Positions 44,185 to 55,026 of a stretch of 64,000 bases of DNA are shown piece after piece (the first letter of the stretch is position 1; each line of letters begins with the position of its first letter). The notes below the pieces were generated by a model. That model ran no database searches. It worked only from the letters and a program-made list of their open reading frames with translations, and was not told the DNA's origin. Source of the DNA: Bacillus fonticola (lineage in GTDB: Bacteria > Bacillota > Bacilli > Bacillales > JC228); the NCBI RefSeq assembly GCF_012955605.1, contig NZ_CP052135.1, positions 672,001 through 736,000 on the forward strand. The letters are read 5' to 3'. The translations under genes were made by a program, and so were the position numbers.

Positions 44185-45120
44185 AGGAAGTATGTATGCA
44201 TTTCCTAATCGGTGTAAACCCAGCAAAACGAGGATCCTTCTTGCCAGATGCCGTGATGGGATGTTGAGAAAGTGTTGCGCTTGTTGGATGGTGATGCTGG
44301 TGCCGTATAGAAATGCGTAATCTTGCATTGACGGTAGGTGGGCCTCTTTGCTGCGCGTGTAGCAGTGGGGGCACAACCAGTATCCATGCTCTCGGTTCAT
44401 AGGGAGTGTGAAACAGGATGGACAATGAACGCCGGTTCGTATGTCAGTTACAGGAATTTGGAATAAGTTTAGGACGTTGTACTGGGGTGGAGTGTGTTTT
44501 TGTACTAGCTCAGTGGCTAATACTTCAAGCGTGGTGGGCGTGAAGACTTCCGGAGAGTAGAGTTGGTTTATTTTTGTTGGAAGGTTTTCGGCGCGCACGA
44601 CCTTTCGTTGAATGATATTTTTGTGGTTGGTCTTGATGAGAGATGAGGCGTTAGCCAATACGACGAAAGAGTGAATAGAGATTTGCGGGTAATGGTGATG
44701 TGTAAGCCAAGTTGTGAGTTGGTCTTGGAGGCGATTGACTTGTGTGATCGGGTCTTTAAAGGCTTCTTCAAGGCCATCCTTTGTGCGAACGAGCTGATGA
44801 AATTCTTGGTCAAAATAGAGGGAGCCCAGTATGTTTTTCACTTCGAGGATGAGTGCATATTGCGGGCATAGGAGTAACGTGTCTAGTTGGAAGTGTCTGT
44901 TTTTGTGGTCAGCGAGTCGAAGGTCATGGAGTATATGGTATTTGTCTTCGGGTAGAAAGCTAAGATGATAGTCTAGTGACTGCTCCCCTCTGTATCCTGC
45001 CCAGCTGATGGCGAGCTCCTTTGTGATTTGTGGCATCTTCGGGTGGTTGAGGGGAAGACGACGTTTGGCTGCCTCCAATGCCCGAATCCGTATGGGAACA
45101 CTTCTTTGTTTTCTAATCAT
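44173..45120 (-). CDS. NERD domain protein
   Basis: 315 residues from the ATG at 45120, preceded by AGGAGGACC. The open frame extends through array 5 to 45606 but that part is repeat-coded and should be excluded. Residues about 40-150 are the nuclease-related NERD domain (RGEQSLDYHL, LQLDTLLLCPQYALILEVKN-like strand with the EVKN motif). The C-terminus has a zinc-ribbon-like CPSCFTLPMNREHGYWLCPHC and a helical region that may bind DNA. Function in the cell is unknown; the family is linked to DNA processing. Confidence 0.85.
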   Translation of the reverse strand: MIRKQRSVPIRIRALEAAKRRLPLNHPKMPQITKELAISWAGYRGEQSLDYHLSFLPEDKYHILHDLRLADHKNRHFQLDTLLLCPQYALILEVKNILGSLYFDQEFHQLVRTKDGLEEAFKDPITQVNRLQDQLTTWLTHHHYPQISIHSFVVLANASSLIKTNHKNIIQRKVVRAENLPTKINQLYSPEVFTPTTLEVLATELVQKHTPPQYNVLNLFQIPVTDIRTGVHCPSCFTLPMNREHGYWLCPHCYTRSKEAHLPSMQDYAFLYGTSITIQQAQHFLNIPSRHLARRILVLLGLHRLGNAYILPLVP

Positions 45121-45189
45121 GGATGGTCCTCCTATTCTATTTTCCTGTCCATATCCTAGTTCGACACGTTCTGCCAAAGTCCTTCTAAT

Positions 45190-45575
45190 AGTTGCGCAAA
45201 AACGAGTCGAACACGCGCAAAACATGGCGCGCGTGCGCAAAAACGTGTCGAACGTGCGCACAAACATGGCGCACGTGCGCAAAAACGTGTCGAACGTGCG
45301 CACAAACATGGCGCGTGCGCAAAAACATGTCGAACACGCGCAAAACATGGCGCGTGCGCAAAAACGAGTCGAACACGCGCAAAACATGGCGCGCGTGCGC
45401 AAAACCATGTCGAACGTGCGCAAAAACATGTCGAACGTGCGCAAAAACATGTCGAACGTGCACACAAACATGTCGAACGTGCACACAAACATGTCGAACG
45501 TGCGCAAAAACGTGTCGAACGTGCGCAAAACCATGTCGAACGTGCGCAAAAACGTGTCGAACACGCGCAAACGGA
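45190..45575 (-). repeat. 21-bp tandem array 5 (about 18 units)
   Basis: Units of the form AAAAAC[AG]TGTCGAACGTGCGC recur, with shorter 18-20 base variants carrying ATGGCGC. Neighbouring units differ mostly in ACACGCGC against ACGTGCGC. The array occupies almost all the space between the mreBH stop and the NERD start. Open frames through it on both strands are artefacts of the 21-base period. Confidence 0.95.
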
Positions 45576-45610
45576 GGAAAGTATCCCCAGTCCCCCGCAC
45601 CCGCACCTCA

Positions 45611-46618
45611 CTACTTCGCGGCCTTCTGTAATTTATGAATCACTTCCAATGACCGTCCTGTCCCAATCGCCACCGATTCGAGTGGGCTCGGCGCGAGGTG
45701 CACGGGCACGACGATTTCCTTTGAAAGCCACTCTTGCAAACCGTTTAACAACGCGCCGCCACCTGTCAAAATAACACCTCGATCGACGATGTCTCCACTA
45801 AGTTCAGCTGGGCAGTCTTCTAACGTCGCACGAATCGCTTCCAAAATATGTTCCATTGATTCGCGCAAAGCTGCTTGAATTTCTCGTGAAGATAGCGTAA
45901 CGGTTTTCGGTAGGCCGGTCACGAGGTTGCGCCCGCGTACGTCCATCGTCATTTCAAGGTGATCATTAAGCACGTGACCGATTTCCATTTTGACTTGTTC
46001 GGCCGTACGTTCACCGATTAACAGCTTGTATTTTTTGCGAACGTATTGCATGATTTCGTCGTCCATGACGTCGCCACCGATACGGATCGATTGGCAAGAT
46101 ACGACACCGCCATACGAGATGATAGCCACTTCAGTTGTTCCTCCACCGATATCCACGATCACGTTTGCCACTGGTTCGTCGACTGGCAAATCTGCTCCGA
46201 TCGCTGCAGCAACAGGCTCCTCGATCAAATGGACATTTTTCGCTCCGCACTGCTTGATTGCGTCGTGAATCGCACGGCGCTCTACGGAAGTAGAACCAGA
46301 TGGCGTACACACAACGACATTCGGTTTGCGCATCGACACACCTACGCGTTTACTTGCTTTTCGCATGATTTGTTTGAGCATGCTGGTCGTAATGTCAAAA
46401 TCGGCAATCACGCCATCCTTCAAGGGACGAATCGCCACTACATTCCCCGGCGTCTTCCCGATCATATTTTTCGCCTCAATACCGACAGCAAGTACTTGTT
46501 TTGTTTCTGTATTAATGGCGGCCACGGAAGGCTCGTTCAAAACGATCCCTTTTTGTTTTGTATAGACGAGGGTATTGGCAGTTCCTAGGTCAATTCCAAT
46601 TTCAGCTGAAGATAACAT
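45611..46618 (-). CDS. mreBH: Actin-like cell-shape protein MreBH
   Basis: 335 residues. Actin-fold motifs: phosphate-1 [13 protein letters not shown], connect-1 [15 protein letters not shown]-like ([14 protein letters not shown]), phosphate-2 and the adenosine motif [14 protein letters not shown]. It forms membrane-bound filaments that guide cell-wall synthesis. It is a stand-alone gene, not in an mreBCD cluster or beside spoIIID, and its sequence ([20 protein letters not shown]) agrees best with the MreBH branch; mbl is the alternative. GAGGAAC precedes the ATG. Confidence 0.88.
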   Translation of the reverse strand: MLSSAEIGIDLGTANTLVYTKQKGIVLNEPSVAAINTETKQVLAVGIEAKNMIGKTPGNVVAIRPLKDGVIADFDITTSMLKQIMRKASKRVGVSMRKPNVVVCTPSGSTSVERRAIHDAIKQCGAKNVHLIEEPVAAAIGADLPVDEPVANVIVDIGGGTTEVAIISYGGVVSCQSIRIGGDVMDDEIMQYVRKKYKLLIGERTAEQVKMEIGHVLNDHLEMTMDVRGRNLVTGLPKTVTLSSREIQAALRESMEHILEAIRATLEDCPAELSGDIVDRGVILTGGGALLNGLQEWLSKEIVVPVHLAPSPLESVAIGTGRSLEVIHKLQKAAK

Positions 46619-46985
46619 AAAATTGTTCCTCCTAATTTGTCAATCAACTAATTTTTTTACATCACGTTTAAGAGCTTTATGTAGGACGCCCGTCAATGTG
46701 GGGCATGTCAACGACCAATTTCGACAAAAGATTCATGGTGTACTCTATCATTTTTGTCCGTCGGTTTGGGAGGAAGTTTATGGAAACCCATTGATGGCAG
46801 GGGGGACAAAGGGAAAAATGAATCAACTGTCTTATGACTAGGTAGGAAGTTGGGTGGCGATTGCTTTCTATATGAGTGCAAAAATTGTGATTATTTCGAC
46901 CCAATTTCTGTTATGATAAGAATAAGGCTACGATGTGATCGGTGCTGAATAAATTCTTCAAGCCAAAATATGGGGTGGAAATGTG
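46619..46985. other. Intergenic region, no gene seen
   Basis: About 360 bases between divergent genes. It must hold promoters for mreBH and the M20 peptidase gene. Open frames here are short and lack sites. Confidence 0.45.
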
Positions 46986-48326
46986 ATGCGAGCGTACGTC
47001 GAAGATATTCAACAACACGAACAAAAGTACTTCGAAAAACTGTTTGCTTTGCTTAGACAAGAAAGTATTAGTGCGGACGGGACGGGTATCCGCGAATGCG
47101 CAGAACTCGTCGCTGATTATATGAGGAAAGCCGGTCTACAACCAGAAATTATCGAAACGAACGGTCATCCAGTCGTGTACGGAGAACGAATGATTGATGA
47201 GGCGTTACCGACGATTTTGTTTTACGGGCATTACGATGTGCAGCCTCCAGATCCTTTGGACGAATGGGTGTCACCACCGTTTGAGCCATCGATTCGCGAT
47301 GGAAAACTGTTTGCTCGTGGTGTAGGCGACAACAAAGGGCAGTTTCTTTGTCACCTGTTGGCGTTTGAAACGATGCTACGCGTGGATGGTGAGCTCCCTT
47401 GTAACGTGAAGATGGTTGTCGAGGGGGAAGAAGAGAGTGGTAGCCCTAATTTAGAACCGTTTGTTGCAACTCATAAGGAGAAACTAGCAGCTGATCTTGT
47501 CTACACATCAGACGGGCCGATGCATTCTAGTGGAGCGCCGTTCGTATTACTAGGGGTGCGTGGCATGTTATACGTAGAATTCACGGCAAGAGGAGCCAAA
47601 TGGGACAATCATTCGGGGAACAAAGGGAACATTGCCCCGAATCCAGCGTGGGACCTCGTTTATTTATTAAATACGATGCGGGATGAGAGCGGTCGCGTGA
47701 CAATTGAAGGGTTTTATGACGATGTCTTGCCAGTAACCGAGATTGAGCGTAATCAGCTACGCGCCTTGCCATACGACGCGGAGGAAGTGGCAGAGACAGT
47801 TGGGGTGGAAGAAATACGATTCGATGGAGAAGAATATTACGAGCGACTCACGCTTGAGCCGACGTGTAACATTGCAGGCTTTCATAGTGGATACGGCGGA
47901 CCTGGATCGAAGACGATTATCCCGAAGGAAGCGATGTTGAAGATGGACTTCAGGCTCGTGGCTAATCAAGATCCCGTCAAAATTTTTGAAGCAATTTGTG
48001 CTCATGTAAAGAAGCACGCTCCACTTGTTGACGTGCGTCACCACGGCTATATGTACCCGTCGCGAACCTCGTCTGAGTACCCGCTCGTGCAGGCAGTGAT
48101 TGGCGCAGTGGAGACGGCTTACAGGCAGCCACCTGTCCTGCAACCGAGTTTAGGTGGAAGTTTGCCTGACGCAGTGTGGACGAAAACATTAGGCACACCG
48201 TCCGTCATTGTACCGTACGCCAACTCTGATGAAGCGAATCACTCACCGAATGAAAATATGAATGTCGATCTCTTTCCGAAGGGGATTCTGTGTACGTGTT
48301 CCGTGTTAGCTAAAATTGCAAAGTAA
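46986..48326 (+). CDS. M20 family dipeptidase/metallopeptidase
   Basis: 446 residues; ATG at 46986 with GGGGTGG seven bases upstream. The dinuclear zinc site is visible: FYGHYDVQPPDP (about 78), GVGDNKGQF (about 113), EGEEESGSPN (about 145), SDGPMHS (about 178) and the late HSPNENM. The central dimerisation domain is present. It resembles the carnosine/Xaa dipeptidase branch (ArgE/DapE/CNDP). It hydrolyses small peptides in the cytoplasm. A terminator follows. Confidence 0.92.
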   Translation: MRAYVEDIQQHEQKYFEKLFALLRQESISADGTGIRECAELVADYMRKAGLQPEIIETNGHPVVYGERMIDEALPTILFYGHYDVQPPDPLDEWVSPPFEPSIRDGKLFARGVGDNKGQFLCHLLAFETMLRVDGELPCNVKMVVEGEEESGSPNLEPFVATHKEKLAADLVYTSDGPMHSSGAPFVLLGVRGMLYVEFTARGAKWDNHSGNKGNIAPNPAWDLVYLLNTMRDESGRVTIEGFYDDVLPVTEIERNQLRALPYDAEEVAETVGVEEIRFDGEEYYERLTLEPTCNIAGFHSGYGGPGSKTIIPKEAMLKMDFRLVANQDPVKIFEAICAHVKKHAPLVDVRHHGYMYPSRTSSEYPLVQAVIGAVETAYRQPPVLQPSLGGSLPDAVWTKTLGTPSVIVPYANSDEANHSPNENMNVDLFPKGILCTCSVLAKIAK

Positions 48327-48333
48327 AGAAACG

Positions 48334-48369
48334 AGCTCCTCTGCGTTATGAGGGGCTTTTTTTTTTTTT
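48334..48369 (+). terminator. Terminator after the M20 dipeptidase gene
   Basis: AGCTCCTC paired with GAGGGGCT, then a run of about 13 T. Confidence 0.85.
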
Positions 48370-48569
48370 AGCAAAATTGTTTCCTGGGATAAAAAAGCGC
48401 CTTACTTATCATATTTACACCTCTGCAACGTACAAATTCGATACAGAGACTTTTGGGTAAACCTCCATTTGATCGACAAAAAGGGCGATTTGATGGATAA
48501 AGTTTTATCATCGAGCGATAAACCCGCCCCTCATCTGCTATACTGTTCGATTAGAGAGGTGTTGGGTTC

Positions 48570-48677
48570 ATGATTCATAAATGCTTACAGGCATTGAATG
48601 AAGCGAACATTCCGTATACGATTGGACCGAGGAATTCGGAGCTGACGAACGAACTTTGGGGACAGCACTTTCTTTAG
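48570..48677 (+). CDS. Possible small ORF upstream of murG (35 residues)
   Basis: A 35-codon frame (MIHKCLQALNEANIPYTIGP...) with AGAGAGGTG upstream and a CTATACTG -10-like word 40 bases before. It could be a leader peptide for the MurG-like gene or a remnant. I do not recognise it, and the evidence is weak. Confidence 0.35.
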   Translation: MIHKCLQALNEANIPYTIGPRNSELTNELWGQHFL

Positions 48678-48734
48678 ACAAAAGAAAGTTCTTGGAAACC
48701 GAGCTTCGCAACATACATAGAAAGAGGCGTTAAC

Positions 48735-49808
48735 ATGAAACGAATTGTGCTGACAGGAGGGGGAACGACCGGGCACGTGGCGGTGAACGTATCGCTCATT
48801 CCTCATTTGCAAGAAAAAGGGTGGTCAATTTCCTACATCGGTTCGTACAAAGGGATTGAAAAAGAGTTGATCGAGCCGCTTGAGGGAATTGATTACCACG
48901 CGATTTCTACTGGAAAGCTAAGGCGGTATTTGAGCGTAGAAAACGTAAAAGACGTGTTCCGTGTGCTCAAAGGCATACACCAAGCAAAAAAGATTCTAAA
49001 AAAATTGAAGCCAGATATCGTGTTCTCCAAAGGTGGTTTCGTGTCTGTCCCTGTTGTGTTGGCGGCAAAGCAAATGAAGATTCCGGTTGTGACACACGAA
49101 TCTGATCGCTCACCAGGACTTGCTAATCGTATCGGTCTTCCAATAGCAAAAAAAGTGTGCGTGACGTTTGAAGAGACGATCAACCATCTACAAGGGGACA
49201 AAGGGGTTTTTGTCGGGCCAGTTATTCGCGAAGCCATTTTTAACGGTTCGAGAGACGCTGGTCGTGCGCTCGTTGGTGCCCAAACATCAAAGCCGATTCT
49301 CCTAGTCATGGGAGGTAGTCAAGGTGCGGGCAGCATGAATACGTTCGTGCGCAAAAAGCTAACCGCATTGACAGAGCAATTTCACGTCGTCCACCTTTGC
49401 GGAAAAGGCAAAGTAGATGAAATGCTTACAGATGTTACGAACTATACACAATTTGAGTACGTAAACAAGGAGCTTCCCGACGTGCTCGCTGCAACCGATC
49501 TTGTCATGACACGAGCGGGGGCCAACTCTATTTTTGAAGGCATTGCCCTGCGCAAACCTATGCTGCTCGTCCCGCTGCCACTCAGTCAAAGTCGAGGAGA
49601 CCAGATCGAGAATGCTGAATATTTCCAGCAAAAAGGCTTTGTGCATGTCGTGGGTGATGAAGTACTCGAAAAGGAACCGGACCGTGCCTTTGCAGCGCTT
49701 ATGAAGACGTACGAAGCACGCTATGAGTTAAAAGAGACACTACGAAGTGAGACATCTGAAAATGGTGTTCATAAACTGGTGGGCGTTCTAGAAGAAGTCG
49801 CAAGGTAA
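48735..49808 (+). CDS. murG: MurG-type UDP-GlcNAc:lipid I N-acetylglucosamine transferase
   Basis: 357 residues. Motifs: GGGTTGHVAVNVSLIPHL at the start, FSKGGFVSVPVVLAA (about 97), HESDRSPGLANRIG, LLVMGGSQGAGSMN (about 192), and RAGANSIFEGIALRKPMLL (about 257). It adds GlcNAc to lipid I on the inner membrane face. The TTGHVAVNLSL form and KLRRYLS segment match the stand-alone MurG found in staphylococci and many Bacillaceae, rather than the dcw-cluster form. It leads straight into glpP with 31 bases between and no terminator. Whether another murG exists elsewhere is not known. Confidence 0.88.
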   Translation: MKRIVLTGGGTTGHVAVNVSLIPHLQEKGWSISYIGSYKGIEKELIEPLEGIDYHAISTGKLRRYLSVENVKDVFRVLKGIHQAKKILKKLKPDIVFSKGGFVSVPVVLAAKQMKIPVVTHESDRSPGLANRIGLPIAKKVCVTFEETINHLQGDKGVFVGPVIREAIFNGSRDAGRALVGAQTSKPILLVMGGSQGAGSMNTFVRKKLTALTEQFHVVHLCGKGKVDEMLTDVTNYTQFEYVNKELPDVLAATDLVMTRAGANSIFEGIALRKPMLLVPLPLSQSRGDQIENAEYFQQKGFVHVVGDEVLEKEPDRAFAALMKTYEARYELKETLRSETSENGVHKLVGVLEEVAR

Positions 49809-49839
49809 CCAACAACAGTTCTCTTAAGGAGTTTGTCCG

Positions 49840-50403
49840 ATGAATTTTGACGACCAATACATTTTACCTGCTGTTCGTTCTATGAAGGAATTCGATAAAA
49901 TGCTGGAGACTTCTTATACGTGTGGGGTATTTTTGGACGTGCATGTCGGGATGTTGAAAAGTATTTTTGCCTACGCACGTCAACAGGAAAGAAAGATGTT
50001 TTTACATGCCGACCTCATTCAAGGCTTGAAAAACGACGAATATGCAGCTGAGTATTTAGCTCAAGAAATAAAACCATACGGCATTATTTCAACAAAGGGA
50101 AGCACCATTCAAAAAGCACGACAAAAAGATGTGTTTGCCATTCAGCGTGCGTTTATCATTGATTCAAGTGCACTGGAAAGAAGCGTCCAGCTCGTGAAAA
50201 AGACGAATCCAGATTTTATCGAGATTTTGCCTGGCGTCGTTCCGAAAGTGATCTCGCAAATGAAAGAACGGACGGGTAAACCGATTATTGCCGGAGGACT
50301 AATTGATTCGAAAGAAGAAGTGGAAGCAGCGATTAAAGCAGGTGCGACAGCGGTTAGCACATCTAATCAATCTTTGTGGAAGGTATTTGATCAGAGGGAC
50401 TAG
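49840..50403 (+). CDS. glpP: Glycerol uptake operon antiterminator GlpP
   Basis: 187 residues. Matches the GlpP family (IIS TKGSTIQKARQ, FIEILPGVVPKVISQM, IIAGGLIDSKEEVEAAIKAGA, VSTSNQSLWKV). With glycerol-3-phosphate bound it acts on the leaders of glpFK and glpD mRNA to prevent termination. Both leaders are in this window (50476-50547 and 52952-53036). AAGGAGT precedes the ATG. It probably shares a transcript with murG. Confidence 0.95.
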   Translation: MNFDDQYILPAVRSMKEFDKMLETSYTCGVFLDVHVGMLKSIFAYARQQERKMFLHADLIQGLKNDEYAAEYLAQEIKPYGIISTKGSTIQKARQKDVFAIQRAFIIDSSALERSVQLVKKTNPDFIEILPGVVPKVISQMKERTGKPIIAGGLIDSKEEVEAAIKAGATAVSTSNQSLWKVFDQRD

Positions 50404-50439
50404 CCAAACGGAGTTTTCTGTTAAATTGGATCCCACCTG

Positions 50440-50468
50440 TTGACAGCGTTTTCAAATGAGGGTATGAT
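50440..50468 (+). promoter_or_regulatory. glpF promoter with overlapping cre site
   Basis: TTGACA (50440-50445), 17-bp spacer, TATGAT (50463-50468). TGACAGCGTTTTCA at 50441-50454 matches the CcpA cre consensus at 13 of 14 positions and covers the -35 region, so glucose should repress the operon. Confidence 0.8.
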
Positions 50469-50475
50469 AGTATCA

Positions 50476-50547
50476 AAGTTAATACTTGTGACGGAGATAT
50501 GGAGACTCACACATCGAACCTGGTTAGGGAGAAGTGTGAGTCTTTTT
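50476..50547 (+). promoter_or_regulatory. GlpP-responsive leader terminator of glpFK
   Basis: AAGTTAATACT at 50476-50486 is shared with the glpD leader. The terminator is GACTCACAC (50504-50512) with GTGTGAGTC (50534-50542) and TTTTT. By analogy with B. subtilis, GlpP lets polymerase pass. Confidence 0.8.
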
Positions 50548-50581
50548 GTTGTACGTTGCAAATCCAGTAAAGGGAGGAACG

Positions 50582-51409
50582 ATGATGTCACCATTTTTAG
50601 GGGAATTGGTTGGTACTGCCATTCTTGTTGTTTTCGGAGCAGGAGTCTGTGCGGGGGTCAATTTGAAAGGCTCGTTCGCGAATAACTCCGGATGGATTGT
50701 CATTACGATGGGATGGGGTCTAGGTGTCGCCATGGCAGCGTATGCTGTAGGGAACATTAGTGGGGCACATCTCAATCCAGCGGTCACCTTTGGGTTGGCG
50801 TTCAATGGAGATTTTGCGTGGCAAGATGTACCCGCTTACATTTTAGCACAAATGCTTGGAGCGATGATCGGTGCAGCGCTCATTTGGCTGCATTATTTGC
50901 CACATTGGAAAGCTACTGAAGACCCAGGGACAAAACTAGGAGTCTTTAGTACTGGACCGGCAATACCAAACTATTATGCTAACTTGATTAGTGAAATCTT
51001 TGGGACATTTATTTTAGTACTAGGAATTTTAAGTATCGGAGCGAATGAATTTACAGAAGGGTTAAATCCATTTATCGTTGGGTTCCTTATCGTAGCTATC
51101 GGACTTTCTCTTGGCGGAACTACAGGATACGCTATCAATCCTGCTCGTGACCTAGGACCAAGAATTGCTCACTTTCTTTTGCCTATTGCAGGAAAGGGTT
51201 CGTCGAATTGGAAGTACGCGTGGGTACCGGTAGTAGGACCGATCCTCGGAGGTTCTCTTGGTGGACTGTTTTACAAGACGGTTTTTGTAGGAGAGTCTAC
51301 ACCGTATTTAGTCATTGTACTCATTCTCACAGCAGTGGTACTCATTGCAGCATACGTCGCTGGAAAGAAGCAGCAATCTGGAAACTTACCCAATAGAGTA
51401 AGTGCTTAA
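50582..51409 (+). CDS. glpF: Glycerol uptake facilitator GlpF
   Basis: 275 residues from the ATG at 50582 with AAAGGGAGGA upstream; an in-frame start at 50546 lies in the leader and is not used. Aquaglyceroporin fold with six helices and both NPA motifs, HLNPAVTFG (about 63) and INPARDLGPR (about 182); the Asp after NPAR is the mark of glycerol-conducting members. It lets glycerol diffuse in, to be trapped by GlpK encoded next. Confidence 0.96.
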   Translation: MMSPFLGELVGTAILVVFGAGVCAGVNLKGSFANNSGWIVITMGWGLGVAMAAYAVGNISGAHLNPAVTFGLAFNGDFAWQDVPAYILAQMLGAMIGAALIWLHYLPHWKATEDPGTKLGVFSTGPAIPNYYANLISEIFGTFILVLGILSIGANEFTEGLNPFIVGFLIVAIGLSLGGTTGYAINPARDLGPRIAHFLLPIAGKGSSNWKYAWVPVVGPILGGSLGGLFYKTVFVGESTPYLVIVLILTAVVLIAAYVAGKKQQSGNLPNRVSA

Positions 51410-51417
51410 TAGATTAA

Positions 51418-52926
<1,509 letters not shown>

Positions 52927-52939
52927 TTAACTTTCCTGT

Positions 52940-53036
52940 TATACTAAACACAAGTTAATACTACGGTTGGAGAAATCGAGAGACCATACTTTCCTGTACG
53001 CAAATTTTGCATAACAGGCGAAGTGTGGTCTTTTTT
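52940..53036 (+). promoter_or_regulatory. glpD promoter and GlpP-responsive leader
   Basis: A TATACT -10 (52940-52945) overlaps the region just after glpK. AAGTTAATACT (52952-52962) repeats the element of the glpF leader. The terminator pairs AGACCATAC (52981-52989) with GTGTGGTCT (53023-53031) and runs into TTTTTT. Confidence 0.75.
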
Positions 53037-53044
53037 AAATTATA

Positions 53045-53102
53045 GGAACTGGTACGACCCGAAATTTGTCGAATTCGACAAAAAACGGGTCGTACCAGTT
53101 CC
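53045..53102. repeat. 58-bp palindromic dispersed repeat in the glpD leader
   Basis: Perfect 17-base arms (GGAACTGGTACGACCCG and its complement) enclose a second palindrome TTTGTCGAATTCGACAAA. It ends 18 bases before the glpD start, next to the ribosome binding site. It is the most complete copy of the family seen at 5981, 30713 and 59924. Confidence 0.85.
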
Positions 53103-53120
53103 GGGAATGGGGAATTTCAT

Positions 53121-54764
53121 ATGACGACTCACACATTTTCAAGTTTGGATCGTTCCGATGGCATACGAAAGCTGCAGCAAACAAAATATGATCTCATCAT
53201 CGTTGGGGGTGGGATTACAGGAGCCGGGATCGCGCTGGATGCTGCTTCTAGGGGGCTGAAGGTGGCTCTTGTGGAGATGCAAGATTTTGCTGCGGGTACT
53301 TCTAGCCGTTCTACGAAGCTCGTTCATGGTGGATTGCGATATTTGAAGCAATTTCAAATTGGCGTAGTGGCTGAGGTGGGTAAGGAGCGGGCGATTGTGT
53401 ATGAGAATGGGCCTCATGTAACGACCCCGGAGTGGATGCTATTGCCTATTTATAAAGATGGGACGTTTGGGAAGTTTTCGACGTCTATAGGATTACGTGT
53501 GTACGATTTTTTGGCTGGCGTTGTGAAAAAAGAACGGCGAAAAATGCTATCTGTAAAGCAAACTTTAGAAAAGGAGCCCCTCTTAAAGCGAGACGGTCTT
53601 GTTGGAGGTGGACATTATGTGGAATACCGTACTGATGATGCGCGCCTGACCATTGAAGTGTTGAAAAAGGCAGTGGAATTCGGGACTACGGCGCTTAACT
53701 ATACGAAGGTGACGGCGTTTCAATACGATGAGAACAAACGTGTGCAAGGTATCGAGGTGGCCGATCAACTGACTGGCGAAACGTATGCCATTTCAGGGTC
53801 TATCGTCGTGAATGCTGCGGGTCCATGGGTAGACCAGCTCCGAGAAATGGATCGCTCGAAAACAGGAAAAGTGCTTAAGCTTTCAAAAGGCGTTCACATC
53901 GTGTTGGACAAATCGGTATTTCCGTTACAGCAGGCTGTCTACTTTGACACACCAGACGGACGCATGATATTCGCTATTCCACGGAACGGGAAAACGTACG
54001 TCGGAACAACGGATACTTTTTATGATGGAAACATCACCAATCCGAAAATGACAGAAGCAGACCGAACGTATTTGCTGGAAGCGATCGATCGCCAATTCCC
54101 AGACGTTCAAGTGACTGCGGAAGACGTGGAGTCTAGTTGGGCAGGGGTGCGCCCACTTATTTACGAAGAGGGGAAAAATGCTTCTGAAATTTCCCGTAAA
54201 GATGAAATTTGGACGTCTCCAAGTGGGCTCATCACCATTGCTGGGGGAAAGCTAACCGGCTACCGAAAAATGGCAGAAACTGTTGTGGACGTGGTGAGTA
54301 ACCAGCTGGATAAGAAGGTGGAATCAAAAACAAAGACGTTGCCAATTTCAGGTGGAGATATCGGCGGATCGGAAAAGTTGTCCGACTTTGTTGCTAAAAA
54401 GGCGCGGCAATCGCTTACGTACGGATTTACTGAAGAAGAAGGAAACATGCTGGCAAAATGGTATGGATCCAACGTCGATGAAGTGTTCCGCTATAGCAAA
54501 CGAGTGGATGAACTCCAATTAAAGATTTCAAAAGTAACAGGCGCGCAATTGCTCTATGCGATTTATCATGAAAACGCCGTGACTCCGGTTGATTTTCTCT
54601 ACAGAAGAACGAGTAAAGCCTTGTTTCGTCACGCAGATTCCATTGAAGAAAAAGAGGAAGTCATTCAAGTAATGAGCAAAGTGCTTCAATGGAGTGAAGA
54701 TGAAAAAATGAAATATGCCAAAGAACTAGAAACCGAGTTACATGATACGGTTAGAGGCGAATAA
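53121..54764 (+). CDS. glpD: Aerobic glycerol-3-phosphate dehydrogenase
   Basis: 547 residues. FAD-binding [18 protein letters not shown] (about 29-46), the GlpD signature [17 protein letters not shown] (about 60-76), and [11 protein letters not shown]. The C-terminal DAO_C domain follows from about 400. It oxidises glycerol-3-phosphate to dihydroxyacetone phosphate at the membrane and passes electrons to menaquinone. GGGGA precedes the ATG. Its own leader separates it from glpK. Confidence 0.97.
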   Translation: MTTHTFSSLDRSDGIRKLQQTKYDLIIVGGGITGAGIALDAASRGLKVALVEMQDFAAGTSSRSTKLVHGGLRYLKQFQIGVVAEVGKERAIVYENGPHVTTPEWMLLPIYKDGTFGKFSTSIGLRVYDFLAGVVKKERRKMLSVKQTLEKEPLLKRDGLVGGGHYVEYRTDDARLTIEVLKKAVEFGTTALNYTKVTAFQYDENKRVQGIEVADQLTGETYAISGSIVVNAAGPWVDQLREMDRSKTGKVLKLSKGVHIVLDKSVFPLQQAVYFDTPDGRMIFAIPRNGKTYVGTTDTFYDGNITNPKMTEADRTYLLEAIDRQFPDVQVTAEDVESSWAGVRPLIYEEGKNASEISRKDEIWTSPSGLITIAGGKLTGYRKMAETVVDVVSNQLDKKVESKTKTLPISGGDIGGSEKLSDFVAKKARQSLTYGFTEEEGNMLAKWYGSNVDEVFRYSKRVDELQLKISKVTGAQLLYAIYHENAVTPVDFLYRRTSKALFRHADSIEEKEEVIQVMSKVLQWSEDEKMKYAKELETELHDTVRGE

Positions 54765-54798
54765 CCCGTTACTAAAAAGAAAATTTCAAGAAGAAAAA

Positions 54799-54846
54799 GC
54801 GAACGTTGACGACTAGTTCCTTACTGTCGCCCCCGTTCGTTTTTTA
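54799..54846. terminator. Bidirectional terminator between glpD and the convergent gene
   Basis: GCGAACG/CGTTCG outer stem with an inner GAC/GTC, T-run on both strands; it includes the stop codon of the minus-strand gene. Confidence 0.72.
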
Positions 54847-55024
54847 CTTGTCTCTCTTTAGAAGCCCATTCCTTCAGATGGCTATCAATCTCCGCCCTGA
54901 TAATGTTCATTTCCTTTTGTGATGTAGATTGAAGCAGATCGAGCAAGAGCAACTGGAAAGTGAGACGATCCTGACTTATTTCTTCCTTCTCTCTACGAAT
55001 GACTCGGTCACTCCTTCGCGGCAA
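54821..55024 (-). CDS. Small charged protein of unknown function
   Basis: 67 residues (MPRRSDRVIRREKEEISQDR... ) with an Arg/Glu-rich helical sequence and no membrane segment. The TTG at 55024 lies directly after the stop of the upstream gene, and a good AAGGAG occurs a few codons inside, so the true start may be later. It is co-directional with the DUF4257-like gene. Not recognised. Confidence 0.5.
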   Translation of the reverse strand: MPRRSDRVIRREKEEISQDRLTFQLLLLDLLQSTSQKEMNIIRAEIDSHLKEWASKERQVKNERGRQ

Positions 55025-55026
55025 AG

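Noticed and set aside
45192-45638. Several frames on both strands through array 5, including a longer NERD protein
   Set aside because: All are period artefacts; the NERD gene has its own AGGAGG-preceded ATG at 45120.
46677-46904. 75-residue minus-strand frame between mreBH and the M20 gene
   Set aside because: No ribosome binding site, atypical composition, and it would occupy the only promoter space for mreBH.
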